64,000 bases of DNA from Lindgomyces ingoldianus (GCF_010093535.1 NW_022985190.1:555346-619345); one strand, 5' to 3'; shown: positions 47,214-57,819, counted from the stretch's first letter. The notes: generated by a model not told the origin, from the sequence alone. Numbers and translations: made by a program.

Positions 47214-48265
47214 ATGGTGCTGGAAGCTACCATGATCGTGTAAGCTCCTGCTTGGCCTCACCTTCTGCACAAGATGCTGACTACCAACAGGGCGGATAAC
47301 AGCGAAAGCAGTCGGAACGGAGACTATGTGTATGCCCCCCCTCACCTTCTATTCGAATGGCCAGCGCTAATCGATGACAGCCCGTCGCGTTGGGAAGCTC
47401 AAGCTGATGCTATCAACCTCATCTTCTCTGCTAAGACCCAAGCAAACCCGGAATCATCCGTCGGCCTCATGAGCATGGGAGGCAACACGCCTGAGATTCT
47501 CACCACCTTGACCACTGATATTGGCAAAATACTTGATGGACTCCACCGAACTAAGATAAAAGGAAGTTCCCATTTCTCGACTGGAATTAATGTGGCCGCG
47601 GTATGTTCATGGCTGTTTGCCGATGCTTTACAGCTCCATGATTGCTAATGTGTTCATAGCTAGCGTTGAAGCATCGTCAAAATAAGTCTCAGAAGCAGCG
47701 TATAGTCGTGTTCACCTGCAGCCCCATCGAAGAGGACGAAAAGGCCTTAGTCAAACTGGCAAAGCGCATGAAGAAATCCACAATAAGCATCGACATCATT
47801 GCGTTTGGCGAGCTCAGTGAGGATAACCTAAAGAAGCTTCAAGCCTTCAGCGAGAACTGTCAGAGCGCCGAAGGATCTTATCTCGCGATAATCCAACCCA
47901 GCTCGAATCTGCTCAGCGACTCTCTTGTTACCACACCAATACTCGGCGGCGATGGTAGTGCAGGAGGTGCAGGCGCAAGTGCCGCCCGTGCCGAAGGAGG
48001 CGAGAGTAGCGGAAATGCATTTGAATTCGGAGTCGACCCGTCGGTAGACCCTGAGCTGGCACTAGCTTTGCGGATGAGCTACGAGGAGGAGAAGGCAAGA
48101 CAAGAGAAAGAGAAAAAGGCAAAGGACGCTGCAGAGGGCAAGTCGGATCTAGGGCAGATTGCAGAGGGTGACGAGAAGCAACCGCTATTGGACGAAGACG
48201 GCCAGCCTAGCGGAAGCAAGAACAAGGATAAGGACGGTGATCCGGACGAGATGGATACTGCATAA
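47214..48265 (+). CDS. RPN10: 26S proteasome ubiquitin receptor Rpn10
   Basis: Four exons (47214-47239, 47291-47329, 47381-47600, 47660-48265) join to 296 residues. The splicing rebuilds MVLEATMIVADNSESSRNGD and YVPSRWEAQADAINLIFSAK, the standard Rpn10 start. A von Willebrand A domain covers about 1-190. A single ubiquitin-interacting motif lies near residue 227 (DPELALALRMSYEEE). The tail is Lys/Glu/Asp-rich. Rpn10 bridges lid and base of the 19S regulatory particle and binds polyubiquitin. The first two exons are tiny (26 and 39 nt). Metazoan homologues carry two or more UIMs; fungal forms have one, as here. Confidence 0.96.
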
Positions 48266-49004
48266 ATGGTGTCATGCAATTTCTTGGGCTATGGTCACAA
48301 CCGAATCATAGAAGCACTTCGGGCGTCTTTGGTGTATGATAGTGATGCACTTCGCCGTCGGGCAACGTATCTCACGGACTCAGGGGGTTCTTCTTGTCAT
48401 ACCTCATCCATTCCAGCTTTACATTGCTCTCATCTCAACAGTTGCATCACAGTGCCATCATTCGATGAAGCTAGCACAAGCACACAAAGAGCATCGTTCA
48501 CATGTGCAACATTGCAGCATTGTATTAAGCTTGGCTGATTATTATGTACAGACTTCAATGAATGCACATGACTGCTTTTTTGAAATTCAAGCGATTCAAG
48601 GTAACAGCATCATCCCTAGCTAGCAAGAATGCAGAGTGTAAACATGGGTTACTTGACTCCCACACGCTTTCAACCCCGAGCCGGGTTCCCTTTCACTTCC
48701 CCCCCCTTTCAAACGCTAGAGTCCCTCCTCAAAGCCAGATTCAGTGTTCTTCCCTTCCTGCATAGATGCAGACAGGTTGGGGAAGATCCATCAAAAGGAT
48801 GGGCAGACTGGAGAGAGGCTCCCGATCAAGAGTCCTGGACTGGAGGAGTCATTTTCGGATGGAAGAAGCCAGATTGAAGGCGTTCTGGTGACATAGACAG
48901 GAGGGACAGTGTGATCGAGGTAGCTAGATGCTGATAATGACACACAGTATCAAATTGCATCCATCCAGACTGGTACGGGTGTAGTCATCATCAATATTTG
49001 CTCT
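48266..49004. other. Convergent intergenic region
   Basis: This is 3' flank of RPN10 (+) and TRS23 (-). There is a C8 run near 48700. I see no gene. Confidence 0.55.
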
Positions 49005-49578
49005 TCAACTCCGCACCTTCACAAAGCCGTCCAAGCCACGATCAAACTTCTCACACCGAATCGGCATCTCAACGGTATAGAACGGATTTTTCATGACGAA
49101 GTCCGCATAGAGTTCGTAGATCTTGCGCATCATACTGTCAATGTTCGGTTGCTGAGGCTCGGTGAACAGCAGGAACTTGGTTCCGGTGAGAGTCTGAAAG
49201 CATTGCATGCGGAAATGGGTGGATTCGAGCACCTCGAGACCGCTAGGTCGTCCGGAGAATGGGGAAGGGGCAAGGACGGCAGCAGTACTGGAGGGATTGA
49301 CAGGTGCTGGCATGGCAGGACAGAGCTGCTTAGTGATGGCGTGCATTCTGAGAAGTGCACATTAGACGAAAGAGTGAAACTGTGGGCAGGGAAGCGTACC
49401 CGTGAAAGGAACCCGCCAGCATTAGATAATCGTTGCTTGTGAGCTTACTCAGGCCAGAATGGAACTCGCGGTTGTATATGAGTCCACCAGCTTTGCTGAT
49501 GATGAAGAGCGCAAACACAACCCTGAAACCACTAAGCTTGCGCAACGTGGGGGGGGGCCGGAGCAATTGAACTCACAT
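49005..49578 (-). CDS. TRS23: TRAPP subunit Trs23 (TRAPPC4/sybindin family)
   Basis: Exons 49578-49577 (two bases), 49522-49400 and 49347-49005 give 155 residues. The start codon itself is split: AT | 54-nt intron | G. After splicing the protein begins [20 protein letters not shown], the canonical Trs23 N-terminus. It continues through [20 protein letters not shown] and [20 protein letters not shown] to [20 protein letters not shown]. Trs23 is a longin-fold core subunit of the TRAPP complexes, which act as exchange factor for Ypt1/Rab1 in ER-Golgi transport. No alternative in-frame ATG precedes the conserved region. Without splicing, the first ATG is followed directly by TGA. Confidence 0.92.
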
Positions 49579-49984
49579 GTTGACGGTTGGTAGAGGGGGT
49601 TCGACTGATGGGTGTGGGCACAGGCGAGAGATGACAGCTAGCAGTACACCCGACGCGGCATATTGTATAGTGCTCGTCAAAGCGGTCAAGAAGTTGCGTA
49701 AGTAGTCTGATGAAAATGACGATTGCTGGCGCACGGGACCGTGGTGTTGGACCTCACCGCCTTGGTTCTGCCCTCACCAACCCTTCCAGGCCTAGGCCTT
49801 GGTTGAGGTACTTCACCTAGTACACCAGGCTGTAACTCACCCCATTCACTGGGCGGCCACCTCGCACAACCATTCAGACCGACAGCAGCCTGTCGCCGCC
49901 TCTATCTGCACGGTCTCGCTTGCCCTGTACTTATTGCCCTTTCCACCCTGCTCTTTTGCACCTTTCCCACCGCAACCCCGCCTC
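49579..49984. promoter_or_regulatory. Divergent promoter, TRS23 / UBE2Z-like
   Basis: About 400 bases separate the TRS23 start (-) and the UBE2Z-like start (+). The half nearer the E2 gene is C/T-rich, a common feature of fungal 5' leaders. No other feature is seen. Confidence 0.6.
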
Positions 49985-51697
49985 ATGTCCAACCAGTCTA
50001 TCCTCCGCATCACTCGCGTACGTACCCAGTTGACGTGTTCAACACGAGATTTTGAACTGATATGGATGCCTAGGAGCTGAGTGAGATCCAGAGGGGATCT
50101 GATCTCTGTACGAATCCGCCCGCTTTACATGGCTATTCCTATATCTGGCCGTCTTGGTGTCCTGACCTCCTCGTATAGCACTCGCCGTAGCCTGCCGCGA
50201 CATCGACGTACGCCATGTCAGGGCCCTCATCATAGGACCTCCAGACACCCCCTATGAGTTTGGCTACTTCGAAGTGAGTGTCAGGCTAACCCAAGTCGAG
50301 CGTCGTACACTGATGTCTGCAAATAGTTCTCCGTCAAATTCACCCGAGGTCAGTCCCCGGAACGAACTTCCCAACATGGCATGTTGACAGGTGGCAGAAT
50401 ACCCTACCAAAGCACCAGCAGTAACTGCAATCACAACAAACAGCGGACGGACGAGGTTCAATCCGAACATCTATGCGGGAGGCAGGGTGTGCTTGTCAGT
50501 ATCCCGAACCCTGTTGTTGGTTTTGTTCCTACGGATTATACTGACGGTGCGCATACAGATCAATTCTTGGGTATGTTTGACAAATTTACTCACTAGAGCT
50601 GTGCCTGACAACCATTGCTGCAGCACCTGGAGAGGCGAACGAGGCGAAGAATGGTCATCTGCCCAAGGCCTCGAGTCTATCCTTATCTCCATCCAGAGTT
50701 TGATGTCCCAGAATCCGTACGAGAACGAACCAGGATTCGAAGATGCCAAATCTGACTACGACAAGAAGAATCAGGAGGCATACGTTGCTAAGGCAAGTCC
50801 ATTCCAGTATTGGATCCGTCTGATTCTAATTATGGGCAGATTCGGCATGAAACCCTAAGAATATCGGTGATCGAGCGGCTCGAAGACTACCTTGGCATCG
50901 ATCGGGGAAAAGTACCAGGGGTAACCGTCTACAATGCCGAAGAAGACTACCAGTCCAACGCAGCGGAAGCGCCATTTGAACCGTTCAAAGATCTGTGCAA
51001 ACGGCGATTTCTCTGGTATTACGAATCTTACATGATCAGCATCAATAAGGAAGCAAAGAAGCACAAGGATGGTGATCGTTTTGAGAAGATGCCATTTGAG
51101 GGTCCCGGCAACATCATGGAAGGAACATTCGACTACTCGTCACTCAAGAAACGTTTGCAAACGATATATGATAAGTTGACTGAAGAGGCACTTTCGTGGG
51201 CTACTGAGGGATGTACAGCGGTTCAGAAAGAAATGAGCATCGCGAGCAACCTTCAACGGCAGTTCGAGCAGATCGTTGAGAATTACAAGAAGAACGATGC
51301 AATTACCCTAGACCTAGAGCTTGTCGACAAGAACCCCTTCGTCTGGCAGCTAGTCCTCTTCGGAAGGCCTATGACGAACCTTGATGGCGGCGTGTTCCGG
51401 ATCTTGATCTATCTGAGTCCAAAGTTCCCTGATGTCCTACCGCGTATCAAGTTCGAGACCCCGATCTTCCACCACCGCGTTTCCCCGAACGGCATTCTAT
51501 GCTACGATGCGACGCGAAAAGAAGATCTCCGATCTCACGTCGAGGCTATCATTGAGGCCATCGAAGAGGAGTCGCCGGCTTACGATCCTCGAACTTTGGT
51601 GAACCCAGAGGCAGCCAAGCTCTTCTGGGGTACCCCTGAGGACAAGAAGATCTACAACCGCAAGCTGAGGAGGTCGGTCCAGGATAGCACCGAGTGA
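49985..51697 (+). CDS. Tandem-UBC, UBE2Z-like ubiquitin-conjugating enzyme
   Basis: Eight exons (49985-50017, 50074-50107, 50179-50273, 50327-50348, 50398-50494, 50559-50570, 50624-50792, 50840-51697) give 439 residues. The N-terminal UBC domain (1-140) has IGPPDTPYEFGYFEFSVKFT and the active site RFNPNIYAGGRVCLSILGTW with Cys93, followed by LISIQSLMSQNPYENEPGFE. These are marks of the UBE2Z/USE1 class. A second UBC-like fold (about 275-425) has LVLFGRPMTNLDGGVFRILI and SPNGILCYD with Cys375 in the catalytic position. Both folds therefore keep a cysteine. UBE2Z family enzymes take ubiquitin (or FAT10 in mammals) from UBA6; fungi lack UBA6, so the E1 partner is unclear. The last intron uses a GC donor (AAG|GCAAGT). 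Exon 6 has only 12 nt. Confidence 0.88.
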
Positions 51698-52272
51698 GTA
51701 TCTCGCCCAAAGCCTACCGACACAACTAAGTAAAATAGAGTAACTAACGATCCGGTAGTTTCTAAGCGACGCTCTAGGGGCTACTCGCGTCGTCTTCTTC
51801 ACTCCATATTAATTGCGACGAAGCTACGGCTTTCTTAAAGAATGATAGAAAGAGGAATTTGATACCCGGATCTCTGGCACCCATTTCGGGGGATAAGTCC
51901 AAGGCTACATGCACATTTTGGGAGTTAACGGCTTGCCCTTTCATCCTCTCGATTTCAAGAGATACGGTATCCCTGATGATCCTTCTACGTAGCATGGCGC
52001 TGGGTATGAAAATGGGCATTTGGGATTGGGACATGGGGAGTTAGATAGTCGATTCATACATGATTTTAATGAAAGTACTGCTTCGTTGTCCTAAAAGTGA
52101 GTGGATGCGAGCAGTTGCAGTGCGGAGAGCGAATGTGGGGCATACCACTGGATATATGACGATTAACAACCCAACAGTATTTACAGAGTTAATACCTCCA
52201 GATGCACATGAATGCTCGGCATCTCGGACGATCCTCAAGCAAATCTGCCAAACACTCGAGCCTGCTACTGCA
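51698..52272. other. Convergent intergenic region
   Basis: This is 3' flank shared by the UBE2Z-like gene (+) and ERG26 (-). No gene or repeat is visible. Confidence 0.55.
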
Positions 52273-53448
52273 TCACTGTCCCTTCTTCTGTTGCGCTCGC
52301 TTCTCCTCTTCCAAGATAAACTGCACGCCTCTCCTCACGCCGTCATCTAGATCAACTATCGGGCTATACCCCAACCTCCTCCTTGCCTTCTCAATCGAGT
52401 GATACTTCGTCATGGTACTATACTTGACTTGCTGCCGGGTCAGATTCGGAGTCTTTCCCAAGCACCAGAATATCCACTCCAGCGTCCCTCCTATCAGAAA
52501 CGCGAAGTCTTGTCCGAGATGCCATACTGATGACAAAGGCAGCCTGTCGCCAGCCTCATGCCAAACCGCGCGCGCAAAGTCCCAGAAGTATACGGGTTGA
52601 CCATTTGTAATAAAGAAGGCCTCGCCATCGACTTTCTCTGTGTCGAGGGGGATGGTTGGCAGCATTCTGTGCGTGTGCAGGAGCGCTTGGACGGCCAACA
52701 AATGGCCGTGGGCAACGTTTTTAACGTACGTGAAGTCGAAGAGATTATCGTTTGCGCCGACCTGGAACTTGCTCTGGTTTTTGCGGAAAGCGGTGACCAT
52801 TTTTGGGAGGAGTTGGACATCGCCTTCACCGAAGATGCCAGCAGGCCGGATAGCACTGGTCAGGAAGTTGGCGGGGCTGCGGTTTGCTGAGAGGACAGCG
52901 GTTTCAGCGTATGCCTACATACAATGATTCAGTGCATGTAGTGCTGGGGGATGGTATGGAGGTTTGCTAACCTTGGTTGTGGTGTAGTACTCGGGCTGCG
53001 CATCACCCGCGACTAACGGCCACGTCTCGTCGGCGTTGACCAGCTCTGTTTTGTGGTCCAATATCACACTCGCGGAGCTTGTGTACACGAAAGCCTTGAC
53101 TCCGGCGTCCTGCGCCGCCTTGAGAAGATTCTTAGTCCCGTCAACATTAACCCTATAATGTATGTCATTCTTCGCATTGAAGTGGGGGCTCGCCGTGTGG
53201 ATGATAGCATCTGGCTTGATGCGCGAGACAAGCGACCCCAGGGCTGCTGCATCGGTGATATCTCCATTGTGGTAGGAGACAATAGAGCTGGGATTGCGGT
53301 TGCTATTTGTGTGGAGATCGAGGACGTGGATGCGCGTACTGGGATGGCGTTCCACGACGAGGTTGACAATGTGGTGGCCCAGGAAACCGCAGCCGCCGGT
53401 GATGAGAAGCTTACCCAGAGAGGGAGCAGGAGCTTGTGCAGAAGACAT
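52273..53448 (-). CDS. ERG26: ERG26, sterol-4-alpha-carboxylate 3-dehydrogenase
   Basis: Two exons (53448-52972, 52914-52273) with a 57-nt intron encode 372 residues. The Rossmann fold opens with LLITGGCGFLGHHIVNLVVE. The extended-SDR catalytic Y-x-x-x-K is YTTTK at residues 155-159, right before the intron. It continues with SAIRPAGIFGEGDVQLLPKM and FDFTYVKNVAHGHLLAVQAL. Erg26 oxidises and decarboxylates C4 of 4-methylsterols with NAD, together with Erg25 and Erg27 on the Erg28 scaffold in the ER. Length and motifs fit the fungal enzyme rather than bile-acid or steroid 3-beta-HSDs. Confidence 0.92.
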
Positions 53449-53671
53449 GCTGGATGTTGTTTTAGTCGCACTGAAGGGTTGCAATTGGGCCAGAAGTATT
53501 TCCAAGCAATTCCTTGCAATGGCCAAGCTTCCCCCATCGTTCTGACCCCTGCAATGATCCCGACAAGCGTGCGCCAAGGGTGTGGTGGGTGAGCGTCTTC
53601 ACTTGCATCGATCTACACATGTCACCCTCGAGCTTAAATATTGTCTGCTTCAATATGGCTTGCAACCCGCA
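53449..53671. promoter_or_regulatory. Divergent promoter, ERG26 / UBE3D-like
   Basis: Only 223 bases lie between the two start codons, so the two genes share a compact bidirectional promoter. I cannot point to a specific sterol-response element. Confidence 0.6.
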
Positions 53672-55396
53672 ATGCCTCCTTCGACGCTCCCTGCGTCCGC
53701 CTACGAAGCGCTTGATCTTCCCTCCGACACAGTGGACGCCCTGATGAAGACTAAGCTGGCCGCACCAAAGCCTGCCTCCAGCGCATCTCTGGACGTCCTT
53801 CAGGCCAAACTAACACCTGCCAGCGACCTTCATCTGAACGAACCGTCCATCGCTCTCTACGCCGAGCTGCTACTCAACATCCGGACCGTAACGCTCTTCG
53901 CCTCGCTCCGCACTGTGCACACGCGAGAAACCAAGGCCCGGCTCTCTGCGGATGGCGCCTCCATCACTGTGTCCCACGAGGGCGAGTCCGCCACCATTCG
54001 GCTGCCCATCAAAGCTAAAGCTGGAGGAGATGCACCCTTGTTCCTCCCTGCGCATCCTCCAGGCAAGGAATTGACGCTTCGATTGCAGATTGAAGAGCAA
54101 GACGGCTGTGGTTTTCTCGCTGCAGCGCAAGCGGAAGAGAGAAATGCCAACGTGGTGCCTTGGGATGGTGCGTCGTTGGATGCTAGGAAAGACGTCGAGG
54201 TGCTGTGTAAGAATTGCCAAGCCCTCCTTGTACCTGACGGGAAAGTGAGAGAATGGAGGGATCTACCAAACGAGAATTGGGCCGAGATGATGGACTTTTG
54301 GCATTGTCATAAGCCGGACGAGCATCACTTACACGGCGACGCCCATAAAACCGCATTTGCAAATAAAGGCTACGCAGCCGGCAATCAGCTTAAGGCTGTT
54401 AAAGGTATTGGATTCGTAGACCTAGCGACCTTGCTTCTCGTCGAAGAAGACTGTCAAGGCGTTGAGGTAGGTCCTGCCCCTCTTTTTATTCCCCCCAATA
54501 TCGTTCCCACAACCCTCCCGGGCGCATAGAAGGCAATCTCAGTCAGCTCCTCCATGGCAGCGTCGTCGATACTAGCGCCCTATAGCAATAGCCTCTACTA
54601 CAAGCCCACTGTATCGCGCGAACCCCGTCCCTAGCATGTGTAGGTATGCCGATACCATGGGTAGAGCGGCCGGATGTTTCACTGTCATGTCTACCGAAGA
54701 CTCATGGTCATGACGGGATAAAATCATGTGCTACATCTCCTCTCCTTTCGACTCATGGCTTTCCTCCTCTGTCCATTAAGTTGGGACTGACGTAACTAGC
54801 CTCCTCCAAACTCTACACCTCAACCAACTCCGCTCCACTGCAATCAATGCAGTCATACAGTGGGCACTATCGACCCCAGCACCCACGGTCTGCGGCTCTG
54901 GAAATGGAGCATCACCATCCCGTCCCCCTCTTCCCTAACTCCCAATCCAAACATCTTCAGCATCGAAAAGTGGATTTCCGCCCGCATCCTCTTCCTAATC
55001 GAAAACCTCGGCATCCGCAAATTCTACATCCATCCTGACACCACCTCCCCCTCTCCCCCGCCCATTCCCTCCCTTCTTCTCTGGGTCTTCACACCAGACC
55101 TCCTCTTCTCCTCCTCCTCCTCCTCCTCCTCCTCCTCCTCCTCCATGCCCTCAGAAAACCGCCATGATTCAACAAGAGCGATGAAGATATTCTACCAAAC
55201 ACGTACGTTCAGTGCGCCAAAGCCCGGGGAACCCGAAAGCGCTTCGGTTGAAGAGGTAGCGTTTCCCAAAGCCGTGTACTACGAGCTGGAGCAAACGTTG
55301 CAGGCGAGTCAGATGCTGCTTCCTGCCAATGCGAGACGGTTTCGGGGCTGGGATGTTGGGCTTTTGGAGCGGTTTGATCGTGGAGAGATTAAGTAA
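53672..55396 (+). CDS. UBE3D/Ipa1-type E2-binding protein (HECT_2 family)
   Basis: The simplest model has two exons (53672-54466, 54800-55396), 463 residues. Family marks: a Cys pair in VLCKNCQALLVPDG, then WRDLPNENWAEMMDFWHCHK with PDEHHLH, then after the intron a second Cys pair in CNQCSHTVGTIDPSTHGLRL. The fold continues with WKWSITIPS, EKWISARILFLIENLGIRKF and LLLWVFTPDLLF. These proteins bind E2 enzymes (human UBE3D binds UBE2C) and yeast Ipa1 also affects mRNA 3'-end processing. A Ser run (TCC repeat, 55109-55143) interrupts the C-terminal part. The 333-nt intron is unusually long and might hide another exon, so residues around 265 are uncertain. Confidence 0.85.
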
Positions 55397-55427
55397 TTAG
55401 GAGAATCCAGGGCTGGGCTAGAAAGTT

Positions 55428-55471
55428 GGGGCTCGGGGCTCGGGGCTGGGGCTGGGGCTCGGGGCTTGGGG
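55428..55471 (+). repeat. GGGGCT(C) array, strong G-quadruplex motif
   Basis: Seven GGGG tracts are separated by 2-3 bases (ct, ctc, ctt). It starts 32 bases after the UBE3D-like stop codon, on the sense strand, so it would be in the 3' UTR or at the polyadenylation region. Confidence 0.92.
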
Positions 55472-55924
55472 ATGGGTTGAGAGCACACTTGGCGTAATGC
55501 AAGCTTGCGTATGCAGGCACATGAAGCTAAGGATTACAGACATGGCTTTAGGGGCAGTCGATTTCCCGTATCTCCCTATATCAAGCTGGGAGTAAGAGAG
55601 ATCTGGTCGCTTGTCACATGGTCCATGACTCGCCCCCCTACAATCAGGATCGGGAACCTGCAAGATTGGAGAGGGGGGATGAGGGGTTTTAATTCAAGAC
55701 AAAAGTGTGCATACTTCCGACGTTCTCCCCTAATTTCAGCAGGAGGATTTTGGCCGTGTTCTACATGCTGTGAACAGTTCGATAGTCTGAAGATATATAG
55801 AAATATTCGTTTTTTTTTACTTGGGTATCATATCATGCAGATCTACTTGTGCTTTCCGTCCTCCTACGCTGCTTCCCCTCATGCTCTGACTGTACCCTGT
55901 AGTCAGGTACTTATACTGAACTCC

Positions 55925-55925
<1 letters not shown>

Positions 55926-55955
<30 letters not shown>
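55926..55955 (+). repeat. C30 homopolymer
   Basis: Thirty consecutive C, the longest homopolymer in the window, in a convergent intergenic gap. Confidence 0.95.
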
Positions 55956-55957
<2 letters not shown>

Positions 55958-56297
55958 GGTACACATGTAAGTATTATACATGGAAGAGATCCGGTAATTG
56001 TCTTCCCATGCCACATGATCGACCTAAGAGACCCAGACCGGAGAAACACGAGAACGCCCGCTAAATTGCAGCACATGATGAGAGGAAAAAGGGTAAATAT
56101 AGGAAAGGTGGTTGAGAAATAGAGAGGTATTAGAAGAGAAATTGTAGAAACATTCGTGCTGCCATTCCATCCCATCCCATCGTTATGCATCCCGCGTGTC
56201 ATCGCATGTCATTCGCCTTCCTGATCTCATCGTAAGCCATCAAGCACATATACCTCGTCATTCTTGCAACGTAAGAAGGAACAGCTTAGTATTACCA

Positions 56298-57819
56298 TCA
56301 CCGTGATCCCTTCTTGCTTGCCCGCTTAAACAACCGGGTTACGAGATTCCCATGTTGCTTGGGCTTGACGGCAAATGGACCCTTCGCACCCGTCATGTCG
56401 TCTGAGAGGTGCAGCTCCTCAAGCGCAAATGGATCATCTTTGCCGCCTTTGAGAGCCTGCCAGCCATACAACTGGTCCTCGTCGGCGCGAAGGTCGGGCC
56501 GTGTGAGTGTCATGCGGAGCGTCATTTCTCGGTTCAGGCGGCCATGTATGGGATGCACGGGAGGTAGACCTGTAGAGTCCATAGAAGAGAAATTCGATGA
56601 CGGTACATGCGGAGAATGATAGCGGAAGGAAAGGCCTGTGCTGGAGGGAGTGACGGGAGATTCGACGTCGGTAACAGACTCGCCATCAGAGTGAGGTGGG
56701 ATCTCGCTATCGTCGATCTCTTCTAGGAAAGACATCTTGTCATCGCGAAGGAAGGTCTGCATGTCTTTGCTGAAGTTGCGGGCGTCAGTGGTGATGGGAG
56801 GGAGCTGGTAGCGAGGGACGGTCTCATCCTTGCCGGCAACGGACGGGAAGCCAAACTCGACAGCCTCATCAAACTTCTGCGCTGAGGACAGGTACATTCG
56901 GAGCTTCTTCCTCGCCTCGGGGTCTTGGTAGTGGGTCGCCTCGGGGTCAAATACAGGAGTGGTGGGAGTGTGAGATGATCGACGTCCCGATTGAGTCTGA
57001 GATGAAGCCCTTGGGCGCCATGGTTGTGGACCAAGGGAGAAGAGAGGCGGGGAGGCCACCGTGGGTGCTGAGGACGTCGAATGACGGAAGCTCATGCTGG
57101 TAAGGGACAGAGTGCGCCGGAAGGGCGTGGAGTGTGGCAAGGTCTGTTGGGACATGGGCGGAGACATCTTGTCCAGATATATAAGGCTATTCAGGCTATC
57201 GTCTTTATCAACCTCTTCTGCTGGTCTGGAGGGATCTCGGCTGGGACTGACAGACGAAGATCTTCTCCGAGAACGGCCGCGCGAGGGAGTGCTCTCCGAG
57301 TCGTCGAAGAAGTCGAACTGGAAGTCGTCAAGGTGCTTCTTCTCTCGAGACGACAATTGGGTGCCAAGGATGAACGGGTTGTCGCAGCGTGAAGCGAGCA
57401 ACACCTGCTCTTCGCGGGAGAAGTGCCGCTTGCGGACCTTCTCAGGGAGGGAGAGGAAGAAATGCGCCTCAGCCTGGGAGATGTCGTACTCCTGGCGAAG
57501 GCTCTCGGGTTTCCTGAGTCGGCGGCGTGCAGATCCCAAGGTCAGCGAGCGATGAGGTGCGCTGCTGGACGACGGGCGCGAGGAGCGGGGTGAGAAGGTT
57601 GCGGACGGCTGCCGGCGGCGGTGCTGGTGGTGGGGGTGGTTTTGTTGCTGGAGCGAGTGCTCCTCTGCAAGGCGAAGACGCTCGAGTGACGAGAAGTATT
57701 TTCTCCTGCAGCAAAGGGAGGGTCAGCATTTTGGCCTCGCGAATAATGCGGTATGTCAGGTACAGGAACGGATTGGTAGTGGGGAGGGGGAGATGAGGAT
57801 TCATGCATTGCGGCTGCAT
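56298..57819 (-). CDS. Conserved fungal Ser/Arg-rich protein, function unknown
   Basis: Two exons (57819-57764, 57705-56298) with a 58-nt intron encode about 487 residues; a second ATG at 57804 would give 482. The first exon ends PLPTTNPFL and the second begins RKYFSSLERLRLAEEHSLQQ. A conserved-looking core follows: RKPESLRQEYDISQAEAHFF, LPEKVRKRHFSREEQVLL. The middle is Ser/Pro-rich with SRSR-type blocks. Further ordered-looking segments are EARKKLRMYLSSAQKFDEAV and REMTLRMTLTRPDLRADEDQ. The C-terminus is basic (LVTRLFKRASKKGSR). It has no signal peptide or membrane segment. Related fungal proteins are sometimes labelled 'mucin' because of the Ser content, which is not informative. Confidence 0.75.

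Larger units (their letters stand above)
55397..56297. other. Convergent intergenic region with G and C tracts
   Basis: The gap lies between the 3' ends of the UBE3D-like gene (+) and the next gene (-). It contains a GGGG-repeat array (55428-55471), a T10 run near 55811, and a C30 run (55926-55955). No coding sequence is supported. Confidence 0.65.

Noticed and set aside
55926..55955. C30 run as a telomere-like or centromeric sign
   Set aside because: It is a simple homopolymer in a short convergent gap between active housekeeping genes; nothing else suggests a chromosome landmark.
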